In this document: positions 44,901-52,222 of the stretch, piece after piece
How positions within the stretch are numbered: the stretch's first letter is position 1
Layout: each line of letters begins with the position of its first letter
Origin: a virus
Direction: 5' to 3' (one strand)
Virus record (IMG/VR): IMGVR_UViG_3300032307_000402
Span: 1 to 60,721 of that record
DNA: 60,721 bases
Notes under the pieces: generated by a model
What the model was told of the DNA's origin: nothing
What the model saw: the letters and a program-made list of their open reading frames with translations, nothing else
Database searches by the model: none
Position numbers and translations under genes: made by a program

Positions 44901-45448
44901 ATTGATGAATATGACATGTTTGCTGCATAAGTAACTCTTAAAAATATAATTATATCTGCAGCAGTATTGACTGCATCAAAAGTATGAGATAGGTGCAACC
45001 ACTGACCACTTATATTAGATGAAAAATATTGTGCTTTTTCAACCAATGTGGAGGTAGCTGGATCAGTATATCTATATCCTATTTCATACCCAACATTGTA
45101 TGGATTATCTGCATAAACAAAAAATCCTAAATTAAATGTTTTTCTTTCATTTGTGGGATCAAAAGCATTTGGATCTAAAGCTGCCTTGCTGAATTCAGCT
45201 GTGTGGAAAAGACTTGGTGCAGGATTATATGCAGTAATTTTTGAGATATAGCTATTTGGAAAAGGGGCATTTAAAAATTGTGGAACATTAGAAGCAGCTA
45301 CAAGAGAACTATCTGCAGTCCAATATACAAGATCTCTTGCAGACTCTGGAATTAAAGATATGTAATCAACATTCTCATCTAATGACCATAAAGATGTGGG
45401 ATGTTCAGCAAACACCTTTTCGGCATAAAGATTTGATGTATTAGACAT
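41909..45448 (-). CDS. Giant LamG-type adhesion protein
   Basis: A 1179-aa protein between the fibre set and the portal. Several concanavalin A/LamG-like sandwiches are visible: the pattern of a 'Leu-x-Phe-Trp' strand, a Gly near the turn and WxHLSHTF-like segments repeats (QWLHLSHTFDAVN near residue 150, FYTLEFWLRVNQVS near 290, and NLAAFYLIFKVSSL near 515). The usual role of such modules in phages is glycan or surface binding. Trp/Tyr/Asn-rich throughout, no catalytic motif seen. A TGA-TAAAAT box 6 nt before the ATG implies leaderless expression. Confidence 0.75.
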   Translation of the reverse strand: MSNTSNLYAEKVFAEHPTSLWSLDENVDYISLIPESARDLVYWTADSSLVAASNVPQFLNAPFPNSYISKITAYNPAPSLFHTAEFSKAALDPNAFDPTNERKTFNLGFFVYADNPYNVGYEIGYRYTDPATSTLVEKAQYFSSNISGQWLHLSHTFDAVNTAADIIIFLRVTYAANMSYSSIDYYVNGISVGQWSEEFAVTSLGISVDDIETVSTTSLETLGGLKANAYGLITNPGYYLYNSESKQMACKNTSVPMVYGSSNVTKLFHNYDNMPSFMIPSSGMLTRSGSSKFYTLEFWLRVNQVSYSNGNDPSVLVEITPSNVSIEMDGPFLILNIANKSEKYFIGDWSSPRLMDLYVSEFVAGLMINGETVLEIDLDESPFNYLTNDTATNRWVRFYCPSYASSVELDVPAIYAYKVPAIVAKRRFGYGQAVESPEGSNRSFGGQLAAIDYAFADYTNNYSYPDIGKWNQGILENVQIKNNALIPPEYTKPEIVLESETFANWLADQDNGQITFGDPGNKGYLLFNNFNILKNNLAAFYLIFKVSSLLPQEQVLLRIQNESNNNYFQISIINENIVYKLKYGASEQQLHSSTGLTANSNIFTGINIKSFSDYFGGNVAAFFSDVNKLKFYFGGTASFEKTFMGDLVRVGLCTSRNFNKISQYFIDTEELDFWLYESQIDAGDEYFGNNPSFWAAVLDGGSPGSFGLDNPSYSENISSHIASYTLYFGAPTESEIIKIATDSYWEDYVPLTYFAQYVQDQFNEYYYDLDFIQFNSSYPALPQFDGAFYNTNDYLIKTYITFQYLSTGANAPESTFVTVERAPKNNIVIPGDDWMTTKYEIVDGTVIYPPSGIDINSLAIVTHLEFKVLNVLTDKLVMKKLEYASEAFNDKTANPVGTKFGLSIFPYTQYRAYFDYKARNPFRIYKGSTPHLYLNRNSGIEILGQNDRLVPRGILVQVNPAAAPQYKVIGAQMFLRSNQDRFPSTPELLFEIQGTEEYLRFFIESTEPSGKRARIYGINAKTGATENAIAYYINGKPVREPVVSIDEWIAFGIAFAKPFNFNEAVGAIRFVGPMLVNNIAHYESSALQEIQRQSKRSWFGVESTYDVWYNVLRTPFGGNYNWDDILVVSESSYFGINPEDIYNTYVGTNKIIIDDYSKVTIANANYEIITDVEWQSQVS

Positions 45449-45454
45449 ACAGTA

Positions 45455-45463
45455 ATTTTATCA
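45455..45463 (-). promoter_or_regulatory. Extended -10 box (TGA-TAAAAT), leaderless start of the LamG gene
   Basis: TGA followed by TAAAAT on the minus strand ends 6 nt before the ATG at 45448. The gap has no ribosome site. Weaker match than the TATAAT boxes. Confidence 0.4.
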
Positions 45464-45481
45464 CACATCGTTGAAAAATAT

Positions 45482-45826
45482 TTATTCTACTAGATTCCAA
45501 GATGTGTCCTGTTCGTTCCATAAGTAGAACCTCTGATCTGTTGGATATGGGATTGGTGGTTCCCAGCTACAAGTCTCTTCGTTTAAAGTCCATGAGAGAA
45601 ATGGCTGTGGTGGAATAAAAGCATCCAAATCTTCGTCATACTTGTATCCTATTCCAGCATAGTTCTTGCGAATGTTGCCGTTGTAGGAGGTACGAACGCA
45701 ACGTTGACCTCTGAACTCACCATACCAGGTCTCAGGATCTTTGTCTTCAATTAACTCATTTTCATCAATACCAGGAATTACCTCTGTTACGATGTTGTTT
45801 TCATCTAAAAATGCATAGTGTGCCAT
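45482..45826 (-). CDS. Small tail-associated protein (fibre-assembly-like, two-W repeat)
   Basis: A 114-aa protein. The core (AFLDENNIVTEVIPG, then RTSYNGNIRKNYAGIGYKYD) and the C-terminal pattern SWTLNEETCSWEPPIPYP belong to a small protein often seen among fibre genes of cyanophages and related marine phages. The C-terminus ends in a second W-rich strand (DTSWNLVE). Likely a virion or fibre-assembly factor; function not established. RBS AAGGAAG. A relative is encoded at 48566-48871. Confidence 0.7.
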   Translation of the reverse strand: MAHYAFLDENNIVTEVIPGIDENELIEDKDPETWYGEFRGQRCVRTSYNGNIRKNYAGIGYKYDEDLDAFIPPQPFLSWTLNEETCSWEPPIPYPTDQRFYLWNEQDTSWNLVE

Positions 45827-45837
45827 ATTTTTCCTTC

Positions 45838-47553
45838 CTAGCTAAAGCTAATATTTCCTGTTCCTGCTGTAAATATAGTTATCTTATCTGTACCAATGGT
45901 AGCTGTAGTAAATGATAATCCAGCACCACCATTTACATTAAAGGTAGATGGATATCTAATAATAACTGTTCCAGATCCGCCTGAGTTTCCTCCATTAACA
46001 TACCCTCCACCAGCACCACTGCCAGTATTTACTGCTCCAGCGGTTCCTGCTAGAGCTGGACCTCCAAGACCACTACCACCAGTACCGCCACCGCCTTGAC
46101 CACCAACACCACCAGCATTTGAATCGCCACCGCCACCGCCACCACCAGCTCGGATCACAGATGTGCCAGTGATATTAGACGCAAGGCCATTGCCTCCACG
46201 ACCACCTCGCAAGTTTACTGCAGTTTGCTGACCAGTTTCACCAGCACCACCACCACCTCCACCACCTCCGATGAAGCTAGGGTGCTGCCTAGAGCCACTA
46301 AACCCTTGATTAGCAGTACCAGCAGCTCCAGCGTTTTGCTCATACGAACCGCCACCAGAACCGCCAGTATTTCCATTTATTGCACCAAAACCACCGCCAA
46401 TAGACGTGATTGTTGCAAAAACTGAGTTGGAGCCATTTACACCAACTGATCCTCCAGAACCACCAGCACCAACAGTTACAGCATAATTAGTAGCTGTAGA
46501 TAAGCTTAAACTAGGTTCAGCAGCAGCACCACCACCAGATTGCCCTACGCTAGTTCTGTAGCCACCAGCACCAGCACCACCACCTGTAGTATTCGTTCCA
46601 CCGCCACCAGCGATGACAAGATAATCAACTGCTACAGTCTGTATAGGTGCAAACTGAATCGAACCAGTGCCAGCAGTAAAGGTTGTTACCTTATTGTTTC
46701 CAACTGTGGCTGTTGTGGAAGTAAGACCTGCACCACCTGTAATTCCGTATTGAGATGGATATCTAAGTATAACTATGCCAGAACCACCAGAACCTGTAAC
46801 AGTTCCCTGTCTTTCACCAGAACCACCACCTCCACCTGTGTTGACTGATCCACTAGTGCCATTAGCCCAGCCACCAGCACCACCACCGCCTGCACCACCC
46901 ACAGTTGTATCTCCAGAAGACTCTGTAGATCCACCGCCACCACCAGCTCTCATTACTGAACTTCCTGTAATAGAAGAGGCTAAGCCGTTTCCGCCATTTC
47001 CACTAGATGATGAAGTAGATCCATCCCCTCCTGCCTGGCCTGCACCACCACCACCACCGCCTACCTTTCCAGGACTTGAGCCACCACCACCCAGAACATA
47101 AGCTCCTCCGTTAAATCCTTGTCCAACTGTGCCAGAGCCACCAGAAGATGGGACTCCAGACTCAGCCCCTCCTCCACCACCAGAACCACCATTTTTACCA
47201 TTTCTGCCAAGCTGATAGACACCGCCACCACCGCCACCAACAGATAAAATTGTTGAAAAAATAGAATTTGACCCATTATTACCAGGACTTGTATGAGGTG
47301 GTGGAGTAGCTGCTCCAGCCCCTACGGTCACAGCGTAGTCTACAGATGGTTGAGCAATAAATATTGACTCTGCAGAAGTCCCTCCACCAGAAGACTCTCC
47401 GATCACGGATGAGCGATAGCCTCCTGCACCACCACCGCCACCATGATATTCATTTGATGCACCAGACCCACCGCCAGCAATTACAAGATATTCAACGCTT
47501 ATGCCTGCTGCCTGTGCTGATGCTCCCAAAACTCCACCCAGAATTCCAGGCAT
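45838..47553 (-). CDS. Glycine-rich fibre protein with internal duplication
   Basis: 571 aa from the ATG at 47553 (stop-start TAATG overlap with the upstream fibre gene). Two homologous halves of ~280 residues each begin V(E/D)YLVIAGGG and end in (G)VILRYPS or VIIRYPS followed by GGAGL and FTAGTG. Both are packed with Gly runs, as in polyglycine-II adhesin tips of phage S16-type fibres. A stable receptor-binding tip is likely. The Pro/Thr-rich ORFs on the plus strand here are mirror artefacts of the Gly codons. Confidence 0.82.
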   Translation of the reverse strand: MPGILGGVLGASAQAAGISVEYLVIAGGGSGASNEYHGGGGGAGGYRSSVIGESSGGGTSAESIFIAQPSVDYAVTVGAGAATPPPHTSPGNNGSNSIFSTILSVGGGGGGVYQLGRNGKNGGSGGGGGAESGVPSSGGSGTVGQGFNGGAYVLGGGGSSPGKVGGGGGGAGQAGGDGSTSSSSGNGGNGLASSITGSSVMRAGGGGGSTESSGDTTVGGAGGGGAGGWANGTSGSVNTGGGGGSGERQGTVTGSGGSGIVILRYPSQYGITGGAGLTSTTATVGNNKVTTFTAGTGSIQFAPIQTVAVDYLVIAGGGGTNTTGGGAGAGGYRTSVGQSGGGAAAEPSLSLSTATNYAVTVGAGGSGGSVGVNGSNSVFATITSIGGGFGAINGNTGGSGGGSYEQNAGAAGTANQGFSGSRQHPSFIGGGGGGGGAGETGQQTAVNLRGGRGGNGLASNITGTSVIRAGGGGGGGDSNAGGVGGQGGGGTGGSGLGGPALAGTAGAVNTGSGAGGGYVNGGNSGGSGTVIIRYPSTFNVNGGAGLSFTTATIGTDKITIFTAGTGNISFS

Positions 47554-48533
47554 TAGCTTATCCCTACTCCTGAAATATACCACTTAGTAGCTTCAGTTTT
47601 TACTAGAGTTGCCATTCCATGCTGAGCAATCGTACGTGTTCCAGTAGACCCTGTTCCAACCTGAACAAGAGTATTGCTTGTAATTGCTATAGAATTATTT
47701 CCAGTACCACCATTAATAATTACAATAGTTGTTCCAATTTCAAACGGCACAGATGAATTAGCTGGGATGGTGATTGTCTGACTAGCTCCAGTGACATAGA
47801 TTTGCTTACCAGCATGAGACGTAGAAAGTGTAAGTCCACCAGATGCAACTGCAACTTGTGGTAATCCAATAAATCCAACTGCTTTTGCTGAATTAGTAGA
47901 TGAAGGCTCTGCTGGGATTCCTTCTATAGAGTCGAACCTTCCCAATGGAGAGGATACTATTTGTGATGCACTTACTCCACCAGCAGATACGGTCCCACCA
48001 GCAGATACGTATGCTACCGTTTCCCCATCTGAATTAAGCCATTCCTGCAAGCTAAAGGCACCAGAACCGCCTGGAGCAAGCCTAATAGCTAATCCAGTCG
48101 ATCCATCTGGAACAGTCAAAGTGTTTGACCAAGATGCTGCAGTTCCATTAGTAGTTAAAAGCTTTCCAACCTGACCAGACTGAGATGGAAGAGATTGAAG
48201 ACCTGAGACTGTAGCCCCTGTAAAGTCTACAGTACCAGTAAAGGTTGGACTATTTTTGGTTGCCAAGGTATCTAGAATATCTGCATTATCATTAAGAGCT
48301 TCTGCAATTTCATTCAATGTATTTAATGTAGAAGGAGCTCCATCTACAATGGTTGCTACAATACCGTTGGCATCTTGAAAATATGGCAAGGATGACCATG
48401 CAGTAGTTCCATTACCAAGCTTAAACTTTCCAGTGTCATATTCAATACCAAACTCTCCACGAGCTAAGGTTGGGTTACCACTGGTCCACTCACTAGCGGT
48501 ACCACGCCTATTCTGAATACGAGTTATTGCCAC
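47553..48533 (-). CDS. Tail fibre with Mtd-N-like start and shared C-terminal module
   Basis: A 326-aa protein. The N-terminal ~55 residues (IQNRRGTASEWTSGNPTLAR, then FGIEYDTGKFKLGNGTTAW) match the N-terminal attachment domain seen in fibre proteins such as major tropism determinants. Then comes the IVATIVDGAPSTLNTLNEIA module, a variable middle, and a C-terminal module with TITIPANSSVPFEIGT and TLVKTEATKWYISG. The start is GTG at 48533 with AGGAGA 8 nt upstream; an extended -10 box lies 20 nt before. Confidence 0.8.
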   Translation of the reverse strand: MAITRIQNRRGTASEWTSGNPTLARGEFGIEYDTGKFKLGNGTTAWSSLPYFQDANGIVATIVDGAPSTLNTLNEIAEALNDNADILDTLATKNSPTFTGTVDFTGATVSGLQSLPSQSGQVGKLLTTNGTAASWSNTLTVPDGSTGLAIRLAPGGSGAFSLQEWLNSDGETVAYVSAGGTVSAGGVSASQIVSSPLGRFDSIEGIPAEPSSTNSAKAVGFIGLPQVAVASGGLTLSTSHAGKQIYVTGASQTITIPANSSVPFEIGTTIVIINGGTGNNSIAITSNTLVQVGTGSTGTRTIAQHGMATLVKTEATKWYISGVGIS

Positions 48534-48552
48534 AAGAATCTCCTACTAGAGT

Positions 48553-48561
48553 ATTATAGCA
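48553..48561 (-). promoter_or_regulatory. Extended -10 promoter (TGC-TATAAT) before the Mtd-N-like fibre gene
   Basis: TGC followed by TATAAT on the minus strand lies 19 nt before the GTG at 48533, in the gap between two fibre genes. The predicted leader of ~12 nt includes the AGGAGA ribosome site. Confidence 0.55.
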
Positions 48562-48565
48562 TTTA

Positions 48566-48871
48566 TTAAGACCAAGATCTGGAATTTTCATCCCATATCG
48601 CAAATTCATTTGGTCTGTCAATTGGTGGCTTCCAAGTTGCATTCTTAGCATCAAGAACCCAAGATCTAAATGTTTTAGATGGCAAGACTAAATTTTTCTT
48701 TTTATCATAAATTCTGCCGTATTGTCTAAAGCTTTCACACTTTGTTGCATCAGTAATATCAACTATATCATAGTCATATCCAGCAATAGCATATAGTCTT
48801 GCATGGTCAGCACTTGGTGCATCAATAAACTTAATAATGTTTGTGCCAACTATCTGTGCAAATATTTTCAT
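48566..48871 (-). CDS. Small tail-associated protein, relative of the 45.5-kb gene
   Basis: A 101-aa protein. The N-terminal half differs (MKIFAQIVGTNIIKFIDAPS), but the C-terminal FRSWVLDAKNATWKPPIDRP, then a final W pair (IWDENSRSWS), repeats the pattern of the 114-aa protein at 45482-45826. Probably another fibre-associated factor. RBS AAGGAATC. Confidence 0.65.
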   Translation of the reverse strand: MKIFAQIVGTNIIKFIDAPSADHARLYAIAGYDYDIVDITDATKCESFRQYGRIYDKKKNLVLPSKTFRSWVLDAKNATWKPPIDRPNEFAIWDENSRSWS

Positions 48872-48880
48872 AATGATTCC

Positions 48881-50092
48881 TTAATAGTTTACCTTTATAG
48901 AATGAATTCTCGTATAGCCTGCTGATGCATCCCATCCAGAATTAGTTACATTAAGCTGCATCTTTCCATTGCCACCATTAGTAATTGGCACAGTTACAGT
49001 TCTTTCAGTAAAGTTATAATCGTTTGGATTGGCAATTTGGAATCCGCTTAGCTCACCAGAATTATTTGGATAGAAGAAGTTCGAATAGTAGTACCATGGA
49101 GCAACACTGTATGAAGAAATAACAAGAGTGATTGATGTAGCTCCAGTGAGATCAATATCATTAACTGTTCGTGCCTGGCCATCTTGCCACCATGGAGCAC
49201 TCATAGTTATATAGTTATTTGCTGTAGAAAATACTGGCTCTCCATAGCCACCAGTAATAAATGTTGTCCAGCCACCAGTAACAGAGCTATTAGGCCCAGT
49301 GGAAGAATCAAAAACTACTAATTGTGATGGCATTAGGATTTCTAATTCAGTATTATAAATATTCAAAATCTCTTCATCTGATAGTGCATAATTATAAAGC
49401 TTTACATTTGCAACATTTCTTCCATAGTCGTCACCATTAATGTAAAACTTATCCTTATCAGTTAAGGACCTTATGGTACCTGTATATGTTCCAACATTAT
49501 TGCCATTTATATAAAATCTAAATTTTGTTTGAGAGGAATACTTTATTGCCACATGAGTATACTCTGGTGGTTCATTTACATATGAGCTTGTAGATGATGT
49601 TAGTGTAAGCCCAGTATTTTCATTGCTTATTATTTTATACCCAAATACCCAGCCTGGATCATTATTTTTTCCATGTATAATTCCAGCAAGTGGATATGGC
49701 GAGTCATCATTCTGAATATAAAGTGCTAAATCGTCAAATTCTGAATATGGCCAAGCGGTTGGATCTTCTGGCACACTAAGCCATGCAGAAAATGTAAAAG
49801 CTTCAAGGTTGCCATATAAATTAGGTATTTTTAATAAGGCATCATTAAACATATCAAGAATACCTTTATTAGAATTTATTAATCCAAAATTTTCAGAATA
49901 TGGAGTAGGAGCACCATTATAAAGAACCTGACCATGCAATCTATGCCCAGAAGTATCAGAAACCAATACCCCACTTTGACTGCCATAATTAAGAAATTGA
50001 GACCCTACGCCATAAGAGGCTATTAAGCTATTTGGGTCAAAGGATACTTTTGCTCCTGCAGCTGCAACTATACCAAACGGTATTCTGCTCAT
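48881..50092 (-). CDS. LamG-type tail-fibre protein
   Basis: A 403-aa protein. After a short N-terminus (MSRIPFGIVAAAGAKVSFDP) a LamG/concanavalin A-like domain spans ~75-250 (LEAFTFSAWLSVPEDP, then YTHVAIKYSSQTKFRFYING and NVKLYNYALSDEEI, the classical tail of the sandwich). The second half (~260-403) is another beta-sandwich (TSITLVISSYSVAPWYY) that may bind glycans. No active-site residues identified. Confidence 0.8.
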   Translation of the reverse strand: MSRIPFGIVAAAGAKVSFDPNSLIASYGVGSQFLNYGSQSGVLVSDTSGHRLHGQVLYNGAPTPYSENFGLINSNKGILDMFNDALLKIPNLYGNLEAFTFSAWLSVPEDPTAWPYSEFDDLALYIQNDDSPYPLAGIIHGKNNDPGWVFGYKIISNENTGLTLTSSTSSYVNEPPEYTHVAIKYSSQTKFRFYINGNNVGTYTGTIRSLTDKDKFYINGDDYGRNVANVKLYNYALSDEEILNIYNTELEILMPSQLVVFDSSTGPNSSVTGGWTTFITGGYGEPVFSTANNYITMSAPWWQDGQARTVNDIDLTGATSITLVISSYSVAPWYYYSNFFYPNNSGELSGFQIANPNDYNFTERTVTVPITNGGNGKMQLNVTNSGWDASAGYTRIHSIKVNY

Positions 50093-50093
50093 T

Positions 50094-50561
50094 TTATGCC
50101 TCTAGGTCTCCAAACAATATAAAGTCTACATTGCCTGTTTGAAGAATTGTTGCGATTCCCTTTCCAGGAATTGTATACTTGTTTTCTCTTTGAGAAATGG
50201 AATATGGTGAATTTGCTGTAACTGTTACGCCCACTCCACCTGGTGGAGATGGATTTACAACGGTAAAGCTTTTTCCTGCACCACCCAAAGAAGCGTTTAT
50301 TGTAACTGTTCCTGCAATAGCTGTAATGATCTTTCCATTTTCAGTGCCATCTACAGTATGTCCCATGCCCATAGATGCATTTCCCTGAATGTATGCTGGA
50401 GAGACCAGGGCATTTATAGAATTTGTCACATTTGTAGCAAAGTTAGCATCATCATTAATGGCTGCAGCAATTTCATTAAGAGTATTAAGAGTGCTTGGAG
50501 CTGAGTCAACAATGGCTGCTACTATAGCATCTGTATTTGCTCCGCCATAAAATGTTGCCAT
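50094..50561 (-). CDS. Short fibre protein with shared N- and C-terminal modules
   Basis: A 155-aa protein. The N-terminal AIVAAIVDSAPSTLNTLNEI module matches the one in the 326-aa fibre, followed by a helical trimerisation-like stretch (NFATNVTNSINALV). The C-terminal beta module ends GKGIATILQTGNVDFILFGD, again like the fibre genes at 47.5 and 56 kb. It looks like a stripped-down fibre with only attachment and tip-base parts. Confidence 0.75.
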   Translation of the reverse strand: MATFYGGANTDAIVAAIVDSAPSTLNTLNEIAAAINDDANFATNVTNSINALVSPAYIQGNASMGMGHTVDGTENGKIITAIAGTVTINASLGGAGKSFTVVNPSPPGGVGVTVTANSPYSISQRENKYTIPGKGIATILQTGNVDFILFGDLEA

Positions 50562-50565
50562 ATGC

Positions 50566-50835
50566 CTATACCAACCCTATTGTGAGAACATTAATATCTA
50601 TTGGACTAGCAGAATTTGTAATTCCATAAATCTCTTCCTTGCCAGGTAGGTGTAAAGAGATTGCAGATCCAGAAGCAATACTAAATCCATAATTAGAGGT
50701 GGTAACGTCAGAAGCACCTATGAATAGTGAGCTACCGCTGTTGTTTTGAATAATTAGGTCTACCCCTGAATGTGTCGATGGAGGCGACAATAGAACTGGG
50801 ATAGAGTAAACTGATTTAACTAAGTGATTTGCCAT
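50566..50835 (-). CDS. Small beta-rich structural protein
   Basis: An 89-aa protein made of short beta strands (LVKSVYSIPVLLSPPSTHSG, then IIQNNSGSSLFIG and SGSAISLHLPGKEEIYGI). It resembles the small beta-sandwich tail components often found in fibre clusters, but no family is certain. It has a leaderless TGC-TATAAT box 7 nt before the ATG. Confidence 0.65.
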   Translation of the reverse strand: MANHLVKSVYSIPVLLSPPSTHSGVDLIIQNNSGSSLFIGASDVTTSNYGFSIASGSAISLHLPGKEEIYGITNSASPIDINVLTIGLV

Positions 50836-50842
50836 AATGTAT

Positions 50843-50851
50843 ATTATAGCA
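50843..50851 (-). promoter_or_regulatory. Extended -10 promoter (TGC-TATAAT), leaderless start
   Basis: TGC followed by TATAAT on the minus strand ends 7 nt before the ATG at 50835; the transcript would start at the ATG. No ribosome site in between. Drives the 89-, 155- and 403-aa fibre genes. Confidence 0.58.
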
Positions 50852-50855
50852 GCTT

Positions 50856-51089
50856 TTATTCAATTACTCTTTCTGGCTGAGGCTTTCCCTCAAGTCCCCT
50901 GCCCTCTGGGGCAAGTGGATTATTTGGATCTTCAATTGAAGCTATAAAAAGCTCAGCCCATCTCTTAGCAGCTGCAGCGTTTTCAAAGCGAGTTCCGTTT
51001 GGATATCTTGGCTGATACCTAAAGGGAATCTTGGAATCATTAAAGTAAACACTTACAGCACGTGACTTATCAACCTTATATGTATACAT
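50856..51089 (-). CDS. Small hypothetical protein of the fibre cluster
   Basis: A 77-aa protein starting MYTYKVDKSRAVSVYFNDSK with a helix (NAAAAKRWAELFIASIED) and a Pro/Gly-rich end. GGTGGAG precedes the ATG, at the end of the propeller gene. Family unknown; it may be a chaperone-like partner of the propeller fibre. Confidence 0.65.
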   Translation of the reverse strand: MYTYKVDKSRAVSVYFNDSKIPFRYQPRYPNGTRFENAAAAKRWAELFIASIEDPNNPLAPEGRGLEGKPQPERVIE

Positions 51090-51091
51090 TT

Positions 51092-52207
51092 TTATAGCTC
51101 CACCTCTGCGTAAACAATTGCACTGTAAGTTTTATCTGGGTTGCCAAAGTTTGGCATCGATAACCCCCAAGTAGTAGAAGCAAGATTTGTAGCATATGCG
51201 TAAAGTGGATACCCAACACCGTCACCATTTGGAAAAGCCTGTCCAACAGCAATAATGGTTTGATTTCCAGATGCCATAGAGAGCCACCTTGAACCAAAAG
51301 TATTAGAAGAGCTACCAGGAAAAACAACCGTTGTTTGCCAATTAGCTCCGTCTGTTGATGTTGAAGCTTGCATCCAATATGATTCAAACGACCCAGACAA
51401 CAATACAAACTTTTGGGTATAGTCATCAAAAGTCAAGGCACCAGCAAAGGTGCTTCCTGTTCCTGGCTCTCTTGGAATAGACATTTGAGTCCAAGTAATT
51501 CCATTTGTAGAGTAAGCTGCATAGTCGTGCAAAGCAACAGCTACAAAAACACCATTACCATATGCAAGCTTGTGGTTATATCCAACACTAAAAGCATACG
51601 AAGAGCCTGCTGTCCAGTTGATACCGTCTGTAGAATAGGCTGTTTGGCTTTGCCAATAATAGGCACCAGAAAGAACAAACTTTCCACCACCAAAAATAAT
51701 GTCTATCCACTCTTGCTGAGGGCTTGTGTTAGGAATAGTTACTGCAGTCCATGTAGACAAATCTTCTGAGTATGCAATGGTTGCTAGCGTTCCAGTTACA
51801 ACCCACATTCCATTACCATAAGCAACAGACCTCCATTGCTGATTAAAAGAAACATCAGCATCAACAGTAACGCTTGTCCAAGTAGCTCCGCCATCCTCAG
51901 ATACAACCACTATGCTGCTAGTAGAGGCAGGTTGATAGCCAACAGCTACAAACTTGTTATCTCCATAAGCAATTTTATTCCAGACTACGCTAGCTGGTAA
52001 GTTGGCTGCTACTGTAAAATCTGTGTCTCCTTCAGAATATCCAGAAACATTAAAGTCTGATGTTAATACAAATCGTTTTTGAAGATCAGTAGGTGGTGGT
52101 GTCGGAGAAGACGGACCCTTTTGACCACCAAGAGACCAGCTGCCATCACTAATACCAAAATCTTCTCTAGATCCAAATGGATTAAGGGTGTCTTGTCTAA
52201 TCTCCAC
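51092..52207 (-). CDS. BNR-like beta-propeller fibre protein
   Basis: A 371-aa protein. After the shared N-terminal tag (NPFGSREDFGISDGSWSLGG) and a Pro-rich linker (SSPTPPPTD) the rest is a repeat of ~45-residue blades with the signature 'xxYSxDGxxW' (VVSEDGGATWTSV, YSTDGINWTAG, YSTNGITWTQ, TSTDGANWQT) and 'YGNGxFVAV'. This is the BNR/sialidase-type propeller seen in carbohydrate-binding tail proteins. The catalytic residues of sialidases are not evident. GTG start at 52207 with AAAGGA. Confidence 0.8.
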   Translation of the reverse strand: MEIRQDTLNPFGSREDFGISDGSWSLGGQKGPSSPTPPPTDLQKRFVLTSDFNVSGYSEGDTDFTVAANLPASVVWNKIAYGDNKFVAVGYQPASTSSIVVVSEDGGATWTSVTVDADVSFNQQWRSVAYGNGMWVVTGTLATIAYSEDLSTWTAVTIPNTSPQQEWIDIIFGGGKFVLSGAYYWQSQTAYSTDGINWTAGSSYAFSVGYNHKLAYGNGVFVAVALHDYAAYSTNGITWTQMSIPREPGTGSTFAGALTFDDYTQKFVLLSGSFESYWMQASTSTDGANWQTTVVFPGSSSNTFGSRWLSMASGNQTIIAVGQAFPNGDGVGYPLYAYATNLASTTWGLSMPNFGNPDKTYSAIVYAEVEL

Positions 52208-52222
52208 ATTATTCCTTTATTG

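Noticed and set aside
45896-47101. Several plus-strand Pro/Thr/Ser-rich ORFs.
   Set aside because: They mirror the Gly codons (GGN read as CCN) of the glycine-rich fibre gene and lack start signals.
51076-51429. A leucine-rich minus-strand ORF inside the propeller gene that looks like a membrane protein (possible embedded holin).
   Set aside because: It has no ribosome site before its ATG and the hydrophobicity comes from the frame relation to a Val/Ser/Thr-rich gene; the propeller frame is clearly coding.
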